Assembly: GCF_002368395.1 (NCBI RefSeq)
Contig: NZ_AP018254.1
Coordinates: 2,666,001 to 2,730,000 of the forward strand
DNA length: 64,000 nucleotides
Direction of reading: 5' to 3'
DNA from: Calothrix sp. NIES-3974
Lineage (GTDB): Bacteria; Cyanobacteriota; Cyanobacteriia; Cyanobacteriales; Nostocaceae
Part shown: one piece after another, positions 47,491-56,137 of the stretch
Position numbering within the stretch: position 1 is the stretch's first letter
Layout of the letters: every line of letters starts with the position of its first letter
Translations under genes and position numbers: made by a program
The notes under the pieces: model-generated
What the model was told of the DNA's origin: nothing
The model's input: the letters and a program-made list of their open reading frames with translations, nothing else
The model's database searches: none

Positions 47491-47984
47491 AGAAATCGAT
47501 TCAAATGGTTGGAGGAAAGGGAGGTAATAGCGGAGACGACCCGACGATGGTAGAGACGACCCGACGGGTCGTCTCTACTGTTTGCTGAATCAGTCAAAGG
47601 AATAGTCAACATTTAGCGTGACCTGGCAGTACCATGTCTTCAAATACACATTTATTCCTATAATTTGATAATGCCAATATTTTACTATAGTTGATCCGCG
47701 AAGAATAAAGTCAACTACCGCAGTCCGAGCGGGATTTATGAAATCTTACATGTATGGTTGTTAACGGTTGAAAGTTGACGGTTAACAGTCATCAGTCAAC
47801 GGCACGCTATTTTTCACTACTGAAATCGGATTGCTATAGCTGATTAAGAATACCTCTAGACACAACCCAAAAAGAAAATAGCTCATATCTACTCCCTGTA
47901 CAGACGACCCGACGGGTCGTCTCTCCCTACTCACCTATTTTCAAGTGAGGAATTACCAAAAATTAATTTTTCCCTATCCATATT
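47491..47984. other. Spacer with palindromes and a repeat-F copy
   Basis: Holds a perfect dyad with core GACGACCCGACGGGTCGTC (47550-47578) and a second one near 47900-47927. An inverted repeat-F copy (about 47734-47840) includes GTTGACGGTTAACAGTCATC and GGCACGCTATTTTTCACTAC. No gene is seen. Confidence 0.55.
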
Positions 47985-48150
47985 TGTGGTATTGTCAGCA
48001 TACCTAAGATTGGGAAACTCCGGTGAAATTCCGGGACTGTGCCGCAACTGTAACCAAAGGGTCAGTGAGAAGAATTAATTAAATTGACCGATGGAAGTCA
48101 GAACACCAGATTTTAGGGGTTAGTATTACTGTTTTGGCACAGTTACTAAC
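47985..48150 (+). promoter_or_regulatory. Cobalamin riboswitch
   Basis: The conserved core is clear: GGGAAACTCCGGTGAAATTC, then CCGGGACTGTGCCGCAACTG, TAACC, and the B12-box-like GGAAGTCAGAACACC ending near 48106. A further hairpin (GTTAGTATTACTG with CAGTTACTAAC, 48119-48150) follows and lacks a U-run, so control is more likely at translation than by termination. It precedes cobG and should turn off cobalamin synthesis when adenosylcobalamin is plentiful. Confidence 0.93.
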
Positions 48151-48170
48151 ACACCATCAATATCCCTGCG

Positions 48171-49652
48171 TTGCACGGGGAGGATAGGAGAAAATTGCTG
48201 AATCTGACTGCTGCATCTCGACGAGAAGTTGCGCCAAGCGCGTCTACTGCTTGTCCTGGCTTATTTTACGGTGTGTCGGCACAGGATGGTATGCTGGCAC
48301 GAATTCGGATTCCTGGTGGTATGGTAAATTACCATCAGTGTTATTTGTTGGCGGAAATTGCTGATAGATATGGTCAGGGTTGGTTGCAAATTACCAACCG
48401 TGGGAATGTACAAATTCGTGGGATTCGTGGTGAGATTTCCCTGGATGATTTGCAAAGGTTGCAACTTGGGGGATTGGGTGCGGAACTAGTTGAATTAGAC
48501 GCTTTGCGAAATATTATGGCTAGTCCGACTGCGGGAATTGATCCACAGGCTTTGATGGATACTCGTACATGGGTGAGGGAGATAGATCATTACCTCAAAA
48601 GCCATCGGGAATTGGATGTGTTATCCCCGAAATTCAGTATTGGGTTGGATGGGGGTGAAAAGGTGACAATCCGCGATCGCCATAATGATATTCTTTTGGT
48701 GGCACGTCAATCCCTTCTGGATCAAAGTAGGTATTTACAGGTTTATGTGAATCATCAAGATACCCAGTTGTGTATTACCCCCCACCAAGTATTACCTGTT
48801 ATCAAAGCCTGTACCCAAGTGTATCGCCAATATTGTCAAGAAAACCCCCCTCAAAACCAACGTCCTCACCGTTTACGTCAAGTTTTAGCGGATTGGGGTG
48901 TGGATGGATACTTGCAAAAAGTTACAGCCTATTTAGGATTTTCCTTGATTGCTGTAGATAAATTGGATTTAGCTCCAGGGGAACAAGATCAACATACTAA
49001 TAATTATGACCATATCGGGATTCACAACCAATTGCAACCAGAACATGTTTACATTGGTTTAGTCCTACCCCTGGGAAAACTCACAACTAAACAGATTCGG
49101 GGTGTCACAGCGATCGCTCGTTTGTATGGGGATGAAACCCTACGGTTCACACCTTGGCAAAATCTGATCATTCCCCATATTATGCGATCGCAAATTTCGG
49201 AAGTGTTAGCAAAGCTGGAAAAACTGGAATTGGATTGGCATTTAGAAAATCCTTGGCATAGTTTAATCGCTTGTTCGGGAACTCAAGGGTGTGCATCATC
49301 CCATATTGACACCCAAACCCAAGCCGAAAATATCGCTCAAACTTTACCCAAACTGAATTATCCCTTGAAAATCCATATTAGTGGTTGTGAAAAAGGCTGT
49401 GCTAGTCAAGGTGTTAGTGATATAACCCTAGTTGGTATCGCCAAGGATGAGTATAAAATATTCATTGGCAAGGATAGCCATCAGGGAAAATTTGGTCAAG
49501 AGTTATACACTAATCTGAATACCACAGAAATTACCCATCTCCTCACCCAAATTATTCAAACTTACCAAACCCATCACCATGACCAGGAAAGCCTTCAAAA
49601 ATTCCTTAGCTGTTATGGAATAGAAGAATTACGGCAATTGATTGGGAGATAG
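48171..49652 (+). CDS. cobG: Precorrin-3B synthase CobG (nitrite/sulfite reductase-like)
   Basis: An oxygen-dependent enzyme of cobalamin synthesis that converts precorrin-3A to precorrin-3B and is part of the NIR/SIR family. There are two ferredoxin-like half domains and an Fe-S/siroheme motif: CSGTQGCASS (about 380) and CEKGC (about 415). The 493-residue frame begins at a TTG (48171). A second in-frame TTG at 48195 follows GGAGGATAGGAG more suitably, so the start is uncertain. It is preceded by a cobalamin riboswitch and followed by cobH and cobI. A direct assimilatory sulfite/nitrite reductase is less likely given this context. Confidence 0.88.
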   Translation: MHGEDRRKLLNLTAASRREVAPSASTACPGLFYGVSAQDGMLARIRIPGGMVNYHQCYLLAEIADRYGQGWLQITNRGNVQIRGIRGEISLDDLQRLQLGGLGAELVELDALRNIMASPTAGIDPQALMDTRTWVREIDHYLKSHRELDVLSPKFSIGLDGGEKVTIRDRHNDILLVARQSLLDQSRYLQVYVNHQDTQLCITPHQVLPVIKACTQVYRQYCQENPPQNQRPHRLRQVLADWGVDGYLQKVTAYLGFSLIAVDKLDLAPGEQDQHTNNYDHIGIHNQLQPEHVYIGLVLPLGKLTTKQIRGVTAIARLYGDETLRFTPWQNLIIPHIMRSQISEVLAKLEKLELDWHLENPWHSLIACSGTQGCASSHIDTQTQAENIAQTLPKLNYPLKIHISGCEKGCASQGVSDITLVGIAKDEYKIFIGKDSHQGKFGQELYTNLNTTEITHLLTQIIQTYQTHHHDQESLQKFLSCYGIEELRQLIGR

Positions 49653-49882
49653 CAAGAAGAGGAAGAATAGAAGTGCAGAGGGGCAAAAATACGGTCTTCC
49701 ATAGGTATGTATTGTATGATTTATCAAAAATACCTGCCACTACTTCTAAATACCGATTCCAAAAATTTTTGCAACATATACTCAATATAAGACTCGATAT
49801 ATCGCGTCTCTACGAGATTCATCGGTAATTTTTACATGACAGTGAATTAATCCAAAATCTAAAATCTAAAATCAAACATCCC
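49653..49882. other. cobG-cobH spacer
   Basis: 230 bp between genes of the same pathway, containing a GACTCGATATATCGCGTCTC dyad (about 49791-49815) and AATCCAAAATCTAAAATCT heptamers (49851-49872). The repeats may break or modulate the operon. Confidence 0.5.
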
Positions 49883-50512
49883 ATGACTACTTACATTCGA
49901 GATGGTAACGAAATCTATCGTCAATCCTTTGCAATTATCCGTGCAGAAGCAAATTTAAACGGCTTACCAAAAGACCTAGAACGAGTTGCGGTCAGAATTA
50001 TCCATGCTTGTGGAATGGTGGACGTGGTGGAGGATTTAGAAGCCTCTCCAGATGCAGTTCGTTCGGGGTATGATGCCCTTGTGGGGGGTGCGCCGATTTT
50101 ATGTGATAGTCGTATGGTAGCAGAAGGAATCACCCGTAAACGTTTACCAGCGAATAATCCGGTGATTTGTACCCTGGGTGAACCACAGGTGGAAGAATTA
50201 GCGCAAAAACTGCAAAATACCCGTTCCGCAGCTGCATTAGAATTATGGCGATCGCATTTAGAAGGTGCGGTAGTAGCAATCGGCAATGCACCAACTGCGT
50301 TATTTTATTTATTGGAGATGTTAGATCATGGCGCAGCAAAACCGGCTTTGATTTTAGGATTTCCCGTCGGTTTCGTTGGTGCAGCCGAAAGTAAAGCAGC
50401 ACTTGCGGCCAATAGTCGCGGTATACCATATATTACACTTCATGGCCGACGGGGTGGTAGTGCAATTACCTCTGCGGCTGTGAATGCGATCGCCCAAGAG
50501 GAAGAAATTTAA
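49883..50512 (+). CDS. cobH: Precorrin-8X methylmutase CobH
   Basis: Moves the C-11 methyl group of precorrin-8X to C-12, giving hydrogenobyrinate in the cobalamin pathway. 209 residues, full family length. The catalytic His is in RIIHACGMVDVVED (about residues 38-51). GAPILCDSRMVAEGITRKRLP and the C-terminal ALILGFPVGFVGAAESK and GRRGGSAITSAAVNA are family blocks. It is followed by cobI after only 2 bp, so the two are translated together. Confidence 0.95.
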   Translation: MTTYIRDGNEIYRQSFAIIRAEANLNGLPKDLERVAVRIIHACGMVDVVEDLEASPDAVRSGYDALVGGAPILCDSRMVAEGITRKRLPANNPVICTLGEPQVEELAQKLQNTRSAAALELWRSHLEGAVVAIGNAPTALFYLLEMLDHGAAKPALILGFPVGFVGAAESKAALAANSRGIPYITLHGRRGGSAITSAAVNAIAQEEEI

Positions 50513-50514
50513 GT

Positions 50515-51225
50515 ATGGCACACAATTGCGGTCGGTTATACGGTTTAGGAATTGGACCTGGAGACCCGGAATTATTAACCATGAAAGCGGTTCGTATCCT
50601 CAAAGCGGTTCCCGTGATTGCCTATCCTACCCTAGAAAATGGCAAATTTTTGGCTAGGGCTATTGTCAGCGAATACATTAGTCCAGACAAAATTGAAATC
50701 CCGATGCCGTTACCTTTCAGTGTGGAACGCTCATCCCAACCCTATTATGACATCGGTGCAGCCAAAATTGCCGAACATCTGGATGGGGGACGGGATGTGG
50801 CTGTACTGTGTGAAGGAGACCCTTTTTTATACGGCTCGTTTATGTATATATACAGTCGTCTCTGTGGTAAATATCCCACTGAAGTTATTCCCGGTATCTC
50901 CTCCACCCTAGCTAGTGCTTCCGCTTTAGGTGTTCCCCTCACCTACCGCAATGATGTATTAAGTATTATGCCTGCAACCCTACCTACCGAAATACTATCA
51001 GCTCGCCTTACTGTCGCTGATGCTGCGGTGATTATTAAGCTCGGTCGTCACTTTGCTAAGGTACGTCAAGTTTTACTTGATACGGGGTTATTTGAACGGG
51101 CTTTGTATATCGAACGCGCTACCATGCCGAATCAGCGTATTGTTCCCATCCAGGAAATTACATCCAGTGAAGTCACATACTGGTCGTTGATTATGATACC
51201 TAGTCAGGCTAAGGGTTGGGAATGA
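50515..51225 (+). CDS. cobI: Precorrin-2 C20-methyltransferase CobI
   Basis: A SAM-dependent uroporphyrinogen-III methyltransferase-family enzyme that methylates C-20 of precorrin-2. 236 residues with the SAM-binding GLGIGPGDPELLTMKAVR (10-28), VAVLCEGDPFLYGSFMYIY (about 98-116), and EVIPGISSTLASASALGVPL. CobI with CobG and CobH points to the aerobic-type series, although mixed names (CbiL) are used in cyanobacteria. It lies 2 bp after cobH. No further cob genes follow. Confidence 0.94.
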   Translation: MAHNCGRLYGLGIGPGDPELLTMKAVRILKAVPVIAYPTLENGKFLARAIVSEYISPDKIEIPMPLPFSVERSSQPYYDIGAAKIAEHLDGGRDVAVLCEGDPFLYGSFMYIYSRLCGKYPTEVIPGISSTLASASALGVPLTYRNDVLSIMPATLPTEILSARLTVADAAVIIKLGRHFAKVRQVLLDTGLFERALYIERATMPNQRIVPIQEITSSEVTYWSLIMIPSQAKGWE

Positions 51226-51731
51226 GGTGCAACAGGGAAAATTGAAGAATAGAATGCTTCTAAAATATGAATGCCAAATTTATATGTTAGTAGTAAATGA
51301 TACGTGGTAATGAATCAGAGCTAGAATGCTTGTAAATAAATGATTTTTATCAGTACGATTTCACGAAAATTTTGATACTTTTTCTGACCCTGCTACCGAA
51401 AGCTCCCCGTCAGGTATCAAAACCGTATAAGTGTTTTCTGACGAATGATTGCGGATTGATATATATTTTAGATTGGGGAGGCTTTAGACCCATCTCCTTG
51501 ATAAATGTTCTACTCTGTACTTTGACTGCTATATAGGAATCATATTTGATTTTTTTAAGATACCAATTATCCCGAAGTTTGTCATACAAAGCTTTATTTC
51601 CCGGTATACCTAACAAGATTCAAGTGGGATTCCTATAGTTAATAAATACTGAATCAAATGATTGATTTCAGTGAGGTTTTTTTAAGTTTCTAATTTTAAA
51701 ATGTTGAGATTGGTGGAGGGAGTAAAAAGTT
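51226..51731. other. Spacer with repeat-I copy
   Basis: ACCGAAAGCTCCCCGTCAGG (near 51396) and TTTTGATACTTTTTCTGACC match, inverted, the region at 57260-57350. A 68-codon minus-strand frame overlaps this repeat and starts at a TTG; I do not accept it as a gene. Confidence 0.4.
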
Positions 51732-52016
51732 TTGCCACGTCGTTTTTATGTCAAGTTTCAAGGTGTGTGTTGGAGTTTTTCGGGACAAAGTTATTCTCAG
51801 TTGTTAGCGGATGGTGCTGTTGGTAAGTTTCCATCTCCGGATTTATCTAGATATGCTGGTCGTCAAATCAAAAGGTTTCCTATCTCTGCGCAACCTATCG
51901 ATGTAACTGATTTTGAGGATACTCATTATTATCAAGAGTGGGAATACTTTCTCAAAACTAATGGTCAAACTGGTTTTGCTGCTGCTGATTATATAGATGT
52001 TTTTTTTGATGATTAG
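51732..52016 (+). CDS. Hypothetical protein (94 aa)
   Basis: I do not recognise it. It starts at a TTG (MPRRFYVKFQGVCWSFSGQS) and has a regular protein-like composition rich in Tyr, Phe and Gln. SPDLSRYAGRQIKRFPISAQ is in the middle and an acidic end AADYIDVFFDD. There is no membrane span. The following Uma2 pseudogene starts about 30 bp downstream in the same direction, and a repeat-A terminus (AGGGTCTGCGGTAAAAA) lies between them. Confidence 0.55.
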   Translation: MPRRFYVKFQGVCWSFSGQSYSQLLADGAVGKFPSPDLSRYAGRQIKRFPISAQPIDVTDFEDTHYYQEWEYFLKTNGQTGFAAADYIDVFFDD

Positions 52017-52047
52017 GTTTATTTTATAATTAGGGTCTGCGGTAAAA

Positions 52048-52587
52048 ATGAAGGCGGAAGTTGCTGTCAATAGTCGGCAAGTCGGGGTGAGAGTAACGGA
52101 TTTGACCATATATTCCGAAGAATTAGCGGCGGTGATGAAAGGAGCTGCGCGATACTCCACAATGGATATACCACCACCATTGTTAGTGGTTGAGGTGGTC
52201 AGTCCGAATCAGGAAAATCGGGATTAACGTGAGTTCGATGAACCTCACCCCAACCCCTCTCCGCAGAACGGAGAGGGGCAGAAAATTCTGTGGTTTTAAC
52301 CAAAAATCAATTTTTCCAAAGCCTGTATCCATTTTGGAGAGAGGATTAGAGAGGGGTTTTTTGAATCTGTCGAATTCACGTGGGATTATCGCCACAAGCG
52401 TTCGGAGTATGCAGCACGGGGGATTGCCGAGTATTGGATTGTTGATCCTGTTTCCCAAAAGTTGACGGTTTTGGAATGGGTTGAGGGGTTTGATGATGAG
52501 CAAGTTTTTCCGGGAGAAATGGCAATTGTTTCGGCGATTTTTCCGAACATTCAGTTAAATTTTACAAGCATGAAAAAAGGCGATTAA
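52048..52587 (+). pseudogene. Uma2 family gene interrupted by MITE B and lacking its 5' part
   Basis: Codons from 52048 read KAEVAVNSRQVGVRVTDLTI and on to VVEVVSPNQENRD, where the MITE at 52227-52381 creates an in-frame TAA. Joining the two GGGATTA target copies restores an uninterrupted frame: NRDYRHKRSEYAARGIAEYW, IVDPVSQKLTVLEW, ending SMKKGD. The family Glu (EVVSP) and the C-terminal GIAEYWIVDP block are intact. The N-terminal 60 or so residues normal for Uma2 are missing. The upstream boundary is a 17-bp repeat-A terminus (52032-52048). Confidence 0.88.
52220..52388. mobile_element. MITE B copy 2, inserted in the Uma2 gene
   Basis: The element spans 52227-52381 (155 bp), from ACGTGAGTTCGATGAACCTC to CTGTCGAATTCACGT. 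A GGGATTA duplication lies at 52220-52226 and 52382-52388. The interior contains ACCCCTCTCCGCAGAACGGA and GAGAGGGGTTTTTTG, which pair as an inverted repeat. Confidence 0.9.
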
Positions 52588-52598
52588 AAACCGCCTTG
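52573..52598 (+). terminator. Hairpin after the Uma2 pseudogene
   Basis: AAGGCG and CGCCTT pair around ATTAAAAAC, overlapping the pseudogene stop. It is short and without a long U-run, so weak. Confidence 0.35.
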
Positions 52599-52841
52599 AG
52601 ACCATATCCTCAGTTGTTGCAATTGCGAAAAGACTATCTAAAACCACTGACCTGTTATTTGATAGTACCAAAGGTGAAAATGGTTACTATCCATCAGTTA
52701 TGTATACTATACCTACCTTGGGCGTAACTTTACGATTGCAAAAAGTCATGTTTTAATTGTGACTTTAGTCATGTTGTCAGTGAACAATAATTCCTACTTT
52801 TGATTGGCGATTTTCTCCCTCATTGCTGTTGGCAATTTTAC

Positions 52842-53699
52842 TCAGGTGGATGATTTGATTAAACCTTGTAATTGACCCCCACGCCAAGCTAAATCCATTA
52901 AATTCTGTGTCAAGCTGATTTTATCGCGAATTTTGAGGGTGAATAGACGGATAGCAAATAGACCTGTAGTCTTGATTACAGTTTTCCAGGTAATTGGTTG
53001 GGTCATTCCTTGGGAGCGATGTTTTCTATATAACCTTCCTTCATCAACTCCCATTTTCCAAGCACGTTGACAAATTTGGGGAATGCGATCGCGCAGTCGA
53101 AAATGAACTAGTGCATCTTTGGCTTCGTAGGGTTTGATTCCTAGTTGTTGAATTCGCCAACAATAATCTACGTCATCCAGTATGGTCAAATTTTCATCAA
53201 AACCACCCACTGCTTCATGGAGCGATCGCTTGACGGCAATATTGTTGCCACTTAACAATGGTAAAAAGGGATGATCAAAATAAATACCGTTCCCCTCTTC
53301 ACAACCGTATACCTTGACTAACCATTCTGGGTTTAACTTCCAGTGTTCATCCCTTCCCCCAACTAAATCATGTTCCCCTAGTGCTGTTCCCATCGCTGCA
53401 ACCCATCCGGGAGCAACTTCGTCGTCAGCGTCACAAAATGCTAACATGTCTGCTTGGGCTGCTTTGACTCCTGCATTCCTCCCATAGGCTGCTCCTCGTT
53501 TTGCAGATGCGTCTATTAACCGTAAATGGGGTAGTTTGTCCTGGTAGGCTTGAATGATTTCTCGAGTGTTATCTGTGGAACCGTTATCAGCTATAATTAT
53601 TTCCCAGGGTTGAGACCATTCTTGTTTTGTTAATGCCTCTAGTTGCTGGCTGATGGTTTGACCGGCGTTAAAACAAGGGATGATAACGCTGAGTTTCAT
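52842..53699 (-). CDS. Family 2 glycosyltransferase
   Basis: A 285-residue GT-A fold enzyme. The N-terminal nucleotide-binding part is KLSVIIPCFNAGQTISQQLE and IIIADNGSTDNTREII. The DXD-type metal motif is in LAFCDADDEVAPGW (about residues 90-103), and the acceptor-side FDENLTILDDVDYCWRIQ lies near 190. There is no transmembrane segment. It would transfer a sugar to a glycan, lipid or protein; donor and acceptor are not visible. It stands alone, with no other polysaccharide genes nearby. Confidence 0.88.
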   Translation of the reverse strand: MKLSVIIPCFNAGQTISQQLEALTKQEWSQPWEIIIADNGSTDNTREIIQAYQDKLPHLRLIDASAKRGAAYGRNAGVKAAQADMLAFCDADDEVAPGWVAAMGTALGEHDLVGGRDEHWKLNPEWLVKVYGCEEGNGIYFDHPFLPLLSGNNIAVKRSLHEAVGGFDENLTILDDVDYCWRIQQLGIKPYEAKDALVHFRLRDRIPQICQRAWKMGVDEGRLYRKHRSQGMTQPITWKTVIKTTGLFAIRLFTLKIRDKISLTQNLMDLAWRGGQLQGLIKSST

Positions 53700-54177
53700 G
53701 GCTGTATACTAGGTAGATTTGTGTTTCCAATTTTCCAATCAATTATTTCCTCTTCATATTAAGAGGATTTTTTATCAAGTCGATTTTAATACTTAACAAG
53801 CTCGTTTTTTTGGTCGTCTGTACAGGGACAAGGGAATCGGGAGAAGGGAGAGACGCGACATATCGCATCTGTTGATAACGAAAAATATACCGTTTGAGCC
53901 TATTTACTGTCTTCAAGAAGTGGTTTAAAACATCTTCTGAGGAGAATATATCCGGATTTTTCACAAGTAAGTTACGAGTCTTGAGTGAGGGATTAATTTT
54001 CCTTCTACTCCCTAATTCCCTGTAAGTTTTAGGGTTTTGTGAGAAATGCGGGCATATAGACAGAAACGATAGAGTCTGATTTTCCGATAAACTTAAGTAA
54101 AATTTGTGATGATTAACACTTGTTAATTCAATATATAACTGTCCGTTAATACTGAGACAAAAACGTTAATAAACTTT
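53700..54177. other. Spacer with repeats H and palindromes
   Basis: Two repeat-H blocks (near 53771-53815 and 53928-53945) frame a GAGACGCGACATATCGCATC dyad (about 53849-53875). The 120 bp before the reductase gene are not repetitive and should hold its promoter. No gene is seen. Confidence 0.45.
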
Positions 54178-55149
54178 ATGGTCGCAGCTATGGAAAAACG
54201 CAGATTAGGAACTTCCGAAGTTCAGATTAGTCCGATTCTGATGGGAACTTGGCAAGCAGGTAAGCGGGGGTGGACGGGTATTGAAGATAGTGATTCGATT
54301 CAAGCTATCCGTGCTGCTGTGGATGCGGGAATCACCACCATTGATACGGCTGAGGTGTATGGTGATGGTCATTCAGAACGGGTTGTTGCGCAAGCAGTAG
54401 CTGATATCCGGGAACGGGTGGAGTATGCAACGAAAGTATTTGCTAACCACTTGCGGTATGATGAGGTAATTGCCGCCTGCGATCGCTCTCTCCAAAATCT
54501 CCAAACTGATTATATCGACTTGTATCAAATTCATTGGCCCAGTGGTTCCTTTGGTTCGGATATTGTTCCGATTAGTGAAACAATGGAGGCTTTGAATACT
54601 TTAAAAAAACAGGGAAAAATTCGGGCAATTGGTGTATCAAATTTTTCCAAATCCCAATTAGAGGAAGCCTGTCAATATGGACGCATTGATAGTTTGCAAC
54701 CTCCCTATTCTTTATTTTGGCGGTACGTGGAAACGGATGCCATGCCATACTGTATTGAAAATAATATTTCCATTCTTGCCTATTCTCCCCTAGCTCAGGG
54801 TTTATTAACTGGTAAGTTTGCCCCTGGACATCAATTTGCTCCGAAGGATAACCGTTCTCAAAATAAATTATTCCAGGGTGAAAATTTCCAACGAGCCTAT
54901 ACAGCAGTAGAAAAACTGCGTCCGATTGCTGCCAAATATAACTGTACCTTAGCCCAGTTAGCCTTAGCCTGGTTAATTGCGCAACCAAATACCCAGGCGA
55001 TCGCTGGTGCAAGATATGCAGAACAAGCAATTTCTAATGCGGGTGCAGCAAGTATTCACCTTGATCCTGCGGATTTAGCCCAAATTGATGTCATTGGACG
55101 TTCGGTGACTGATTACCTAGATACAAATCCGGTGATGTGGAATTGGTAG
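54178..55149 (+). CDS. Aldo/keto reductase
   Basis: A 323-residue NADPH-dependent (beta/alpha)8 oxidoreductase. The catalytic tetrad is visible: Asp and Tyr in TIDTAEVYGDGHSE (about 54-67), Lys in EYATKVF (about 85) and His in LYQIHWP (about 123). Cofactor-side residues are in AIGVSNFSKSQLEE and AYSPLAQGLLTGKF. It starts at an ATG, MVAAMEKRRLGTSEVQISPI; a second ATG four codons on is possible. Substrate is unknown; the family reduces aldehydes and ketones or acts as beta-subunit-like proteins. It stands alone. Confidence 0.92.
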   Translation: MVAAMEKRRLGTSEVQISPILMGTWQAGKRGWTGIEDSDSIQAIRAAVDAGITTIDTAEVYGDGHSERVVAQAVADIRERVEYATKVFANHLRYDEVIAACDRSLQNLQTDYIDLYQIHWPSGSFGSDIVPISETMEALNTLKKQGKIRAIGVSNFSKSQLEEACQYGRIDSLQPPYSLFWRYVETDAMPYCIENNISILAYSPLAQGLLTGKFAPGHQFAPKDNRSQNKLFQGENFQRAYTAVEKLRPIAAKYNCTLAQLALAWLIAQPNTQAIAGARYAEQAISNAGAASIHLDPADLAQIDVIGRSVTDYLDTNPVMWNW

Positions 55150-55379
55150 TCACAGAAAGCATAAATCAACCATTTTCGTTGATGAAGGGAAATTAAGTAG
55201 GTAGGTGCAATTAAACATAACCAATCATTCGGGGAAAAGGCTTACCCCCGTACAGACGCGATATATCGCGTCTCAGGAGTACAGAAGACCCGACGGGTCG
55301 TCTCTACTCCCTGATTTAAACGACAATTTTCACCACCTACCTACTTAATCAATCAATTTGACCGTATTTTCTATGTTTT
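55150..55379. repeat. Spacer with two tandem short palindromes
   Basis: Dyads with cores GACGCGATATATCGCGTC (about 55255-55273) and GACCCGACGGGTC (about 55283-55297) lie side by side between convergent genes and may act as terminators. Confidence 0.5.
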
Positions 55380-56033
55380 CTATTTATCGTTCTGTTGCTT
55401 TTCCCGCAACCTTTCCAAACCATCGAGAATCAAATCCAAGCCAAATTCAAAATCATGCAAGCCATCATATCGACCTTCAATGATGTAGTAGGCAAGTCGA
55501 TTCATGTAGGGATATTTCTCCGGCGGAATGTGCGAAATAAACTTTTCTGCTTGTTGTGCATACTCCCCCGGTTTGAAGGGAAAATTTAACTCCTGGAGTG
55601 TAAATCCGTAAATGTGGTTATCAATTGCATTCCAAGCATGATCGACAGTCTCGAAGGAAAAACCAGCTTCCCGCAAACATCCCAAAGTTGCATCGATATA
55701 GCGCAACATGGCTGACCCCACATTCACCCGCGATATCATCGCCATTGCAGCCCAAGGATGACGCAGCAATACTGTGTGTGCCGAAATCGCCCGTCGTCGC
55801 ATGGCTGTTTTCCAATCAATTTTCGGATCGGGTAATTCGATTTCAGCCACCACCATGTCGATAATCCCATCCAATATATCATCCTTATTGACAACATGAT
55901 TGTACAGCGACATTGCCTGAACACCTAGTTCCTGGGCAATTTTCCGCATCGACACTGCTCCAATCCCATCTTTATCAGCTATTCGCAGCGCCACTTGCAA
56001 TACCCGCTCCCGACTTAAAGGCAATAGGGACAT
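55380..56033 (-). CDS. TetR/AcrR family transcriptional repressor (TetR_C type)
   Basis: 217 residues from the ATG at 56033 (MSLLPLSRERVLQVALRIAD). The N-terminal HTH (about 7-55) includes GIGAVSMRKIAQELGVQAMSLYNHV, with the recognition helix. The C-terminal half resembles the tetracycline-repressor class ligand domain (RHPWAAMAMISR, DNHIYGFTLQELNFPF). It is divergent from an MDR oxidoreductase, and two dyads lie in the shared promoter region, so it probably represses that gene and itself and is released by a small hydrophobic ligand. The longer frame to 56138 crosses those operators and is not used. Confidence 0.92.
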   Translation of the reverse strand: MSLLPLSRERVLQVALRIADKDGIGAVSMRKIAQELGVQAMSLYNHVVNKDDILDGIIDMVVAEIELPDPKIDWKTAMRRRAISAHTVLLRHPWAAMAMISRVNVGSAMLRYIDATLGCLREAGFSFETVDHAWNAIDNHIYGFTLQELNFPFKPGEYAQQAEKFISHIPPEKYPYMNRLAYYIIEGRYDGLHDFEFGLDLILDGLERLREKQQNDK

Positions 56034-56080
56034 CGATTTTGAGCCACTCCTTTCTTCTATATTTTCCAGATAATTTGATC

Positions 56081-56119
56081 TTGACAAACTTACACCGTAA
56101 GCTAGACTTACAATGTAAG
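56081..56119 (+). promoter_or_regulatory. Divergent promoter with two TetR-type operators
   Basis: CTTACACCGTAAG (56089-56101) and CTTACAATGTAAG (56107-56119) are two 13-bp dyads whose centres are 18 bp apart. A TTGACA (56081-56086) lies upstream and TAGACT (56103-56108) 16 bp later, so both operators overlap the promoter of the plus-strand oxidoreductase. The TetR gene starts 48 bp to the left. Confidence 0.85.
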
Positions 56120-56137
56120 TAAAAATTATCAGAACCA

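Noticed and set aside
51410-51616. 68-codon minus-strand frame before the 94-aa gene
   Set aside because: TTG start, part of it is repeat I, and no conserved pattern recognised.
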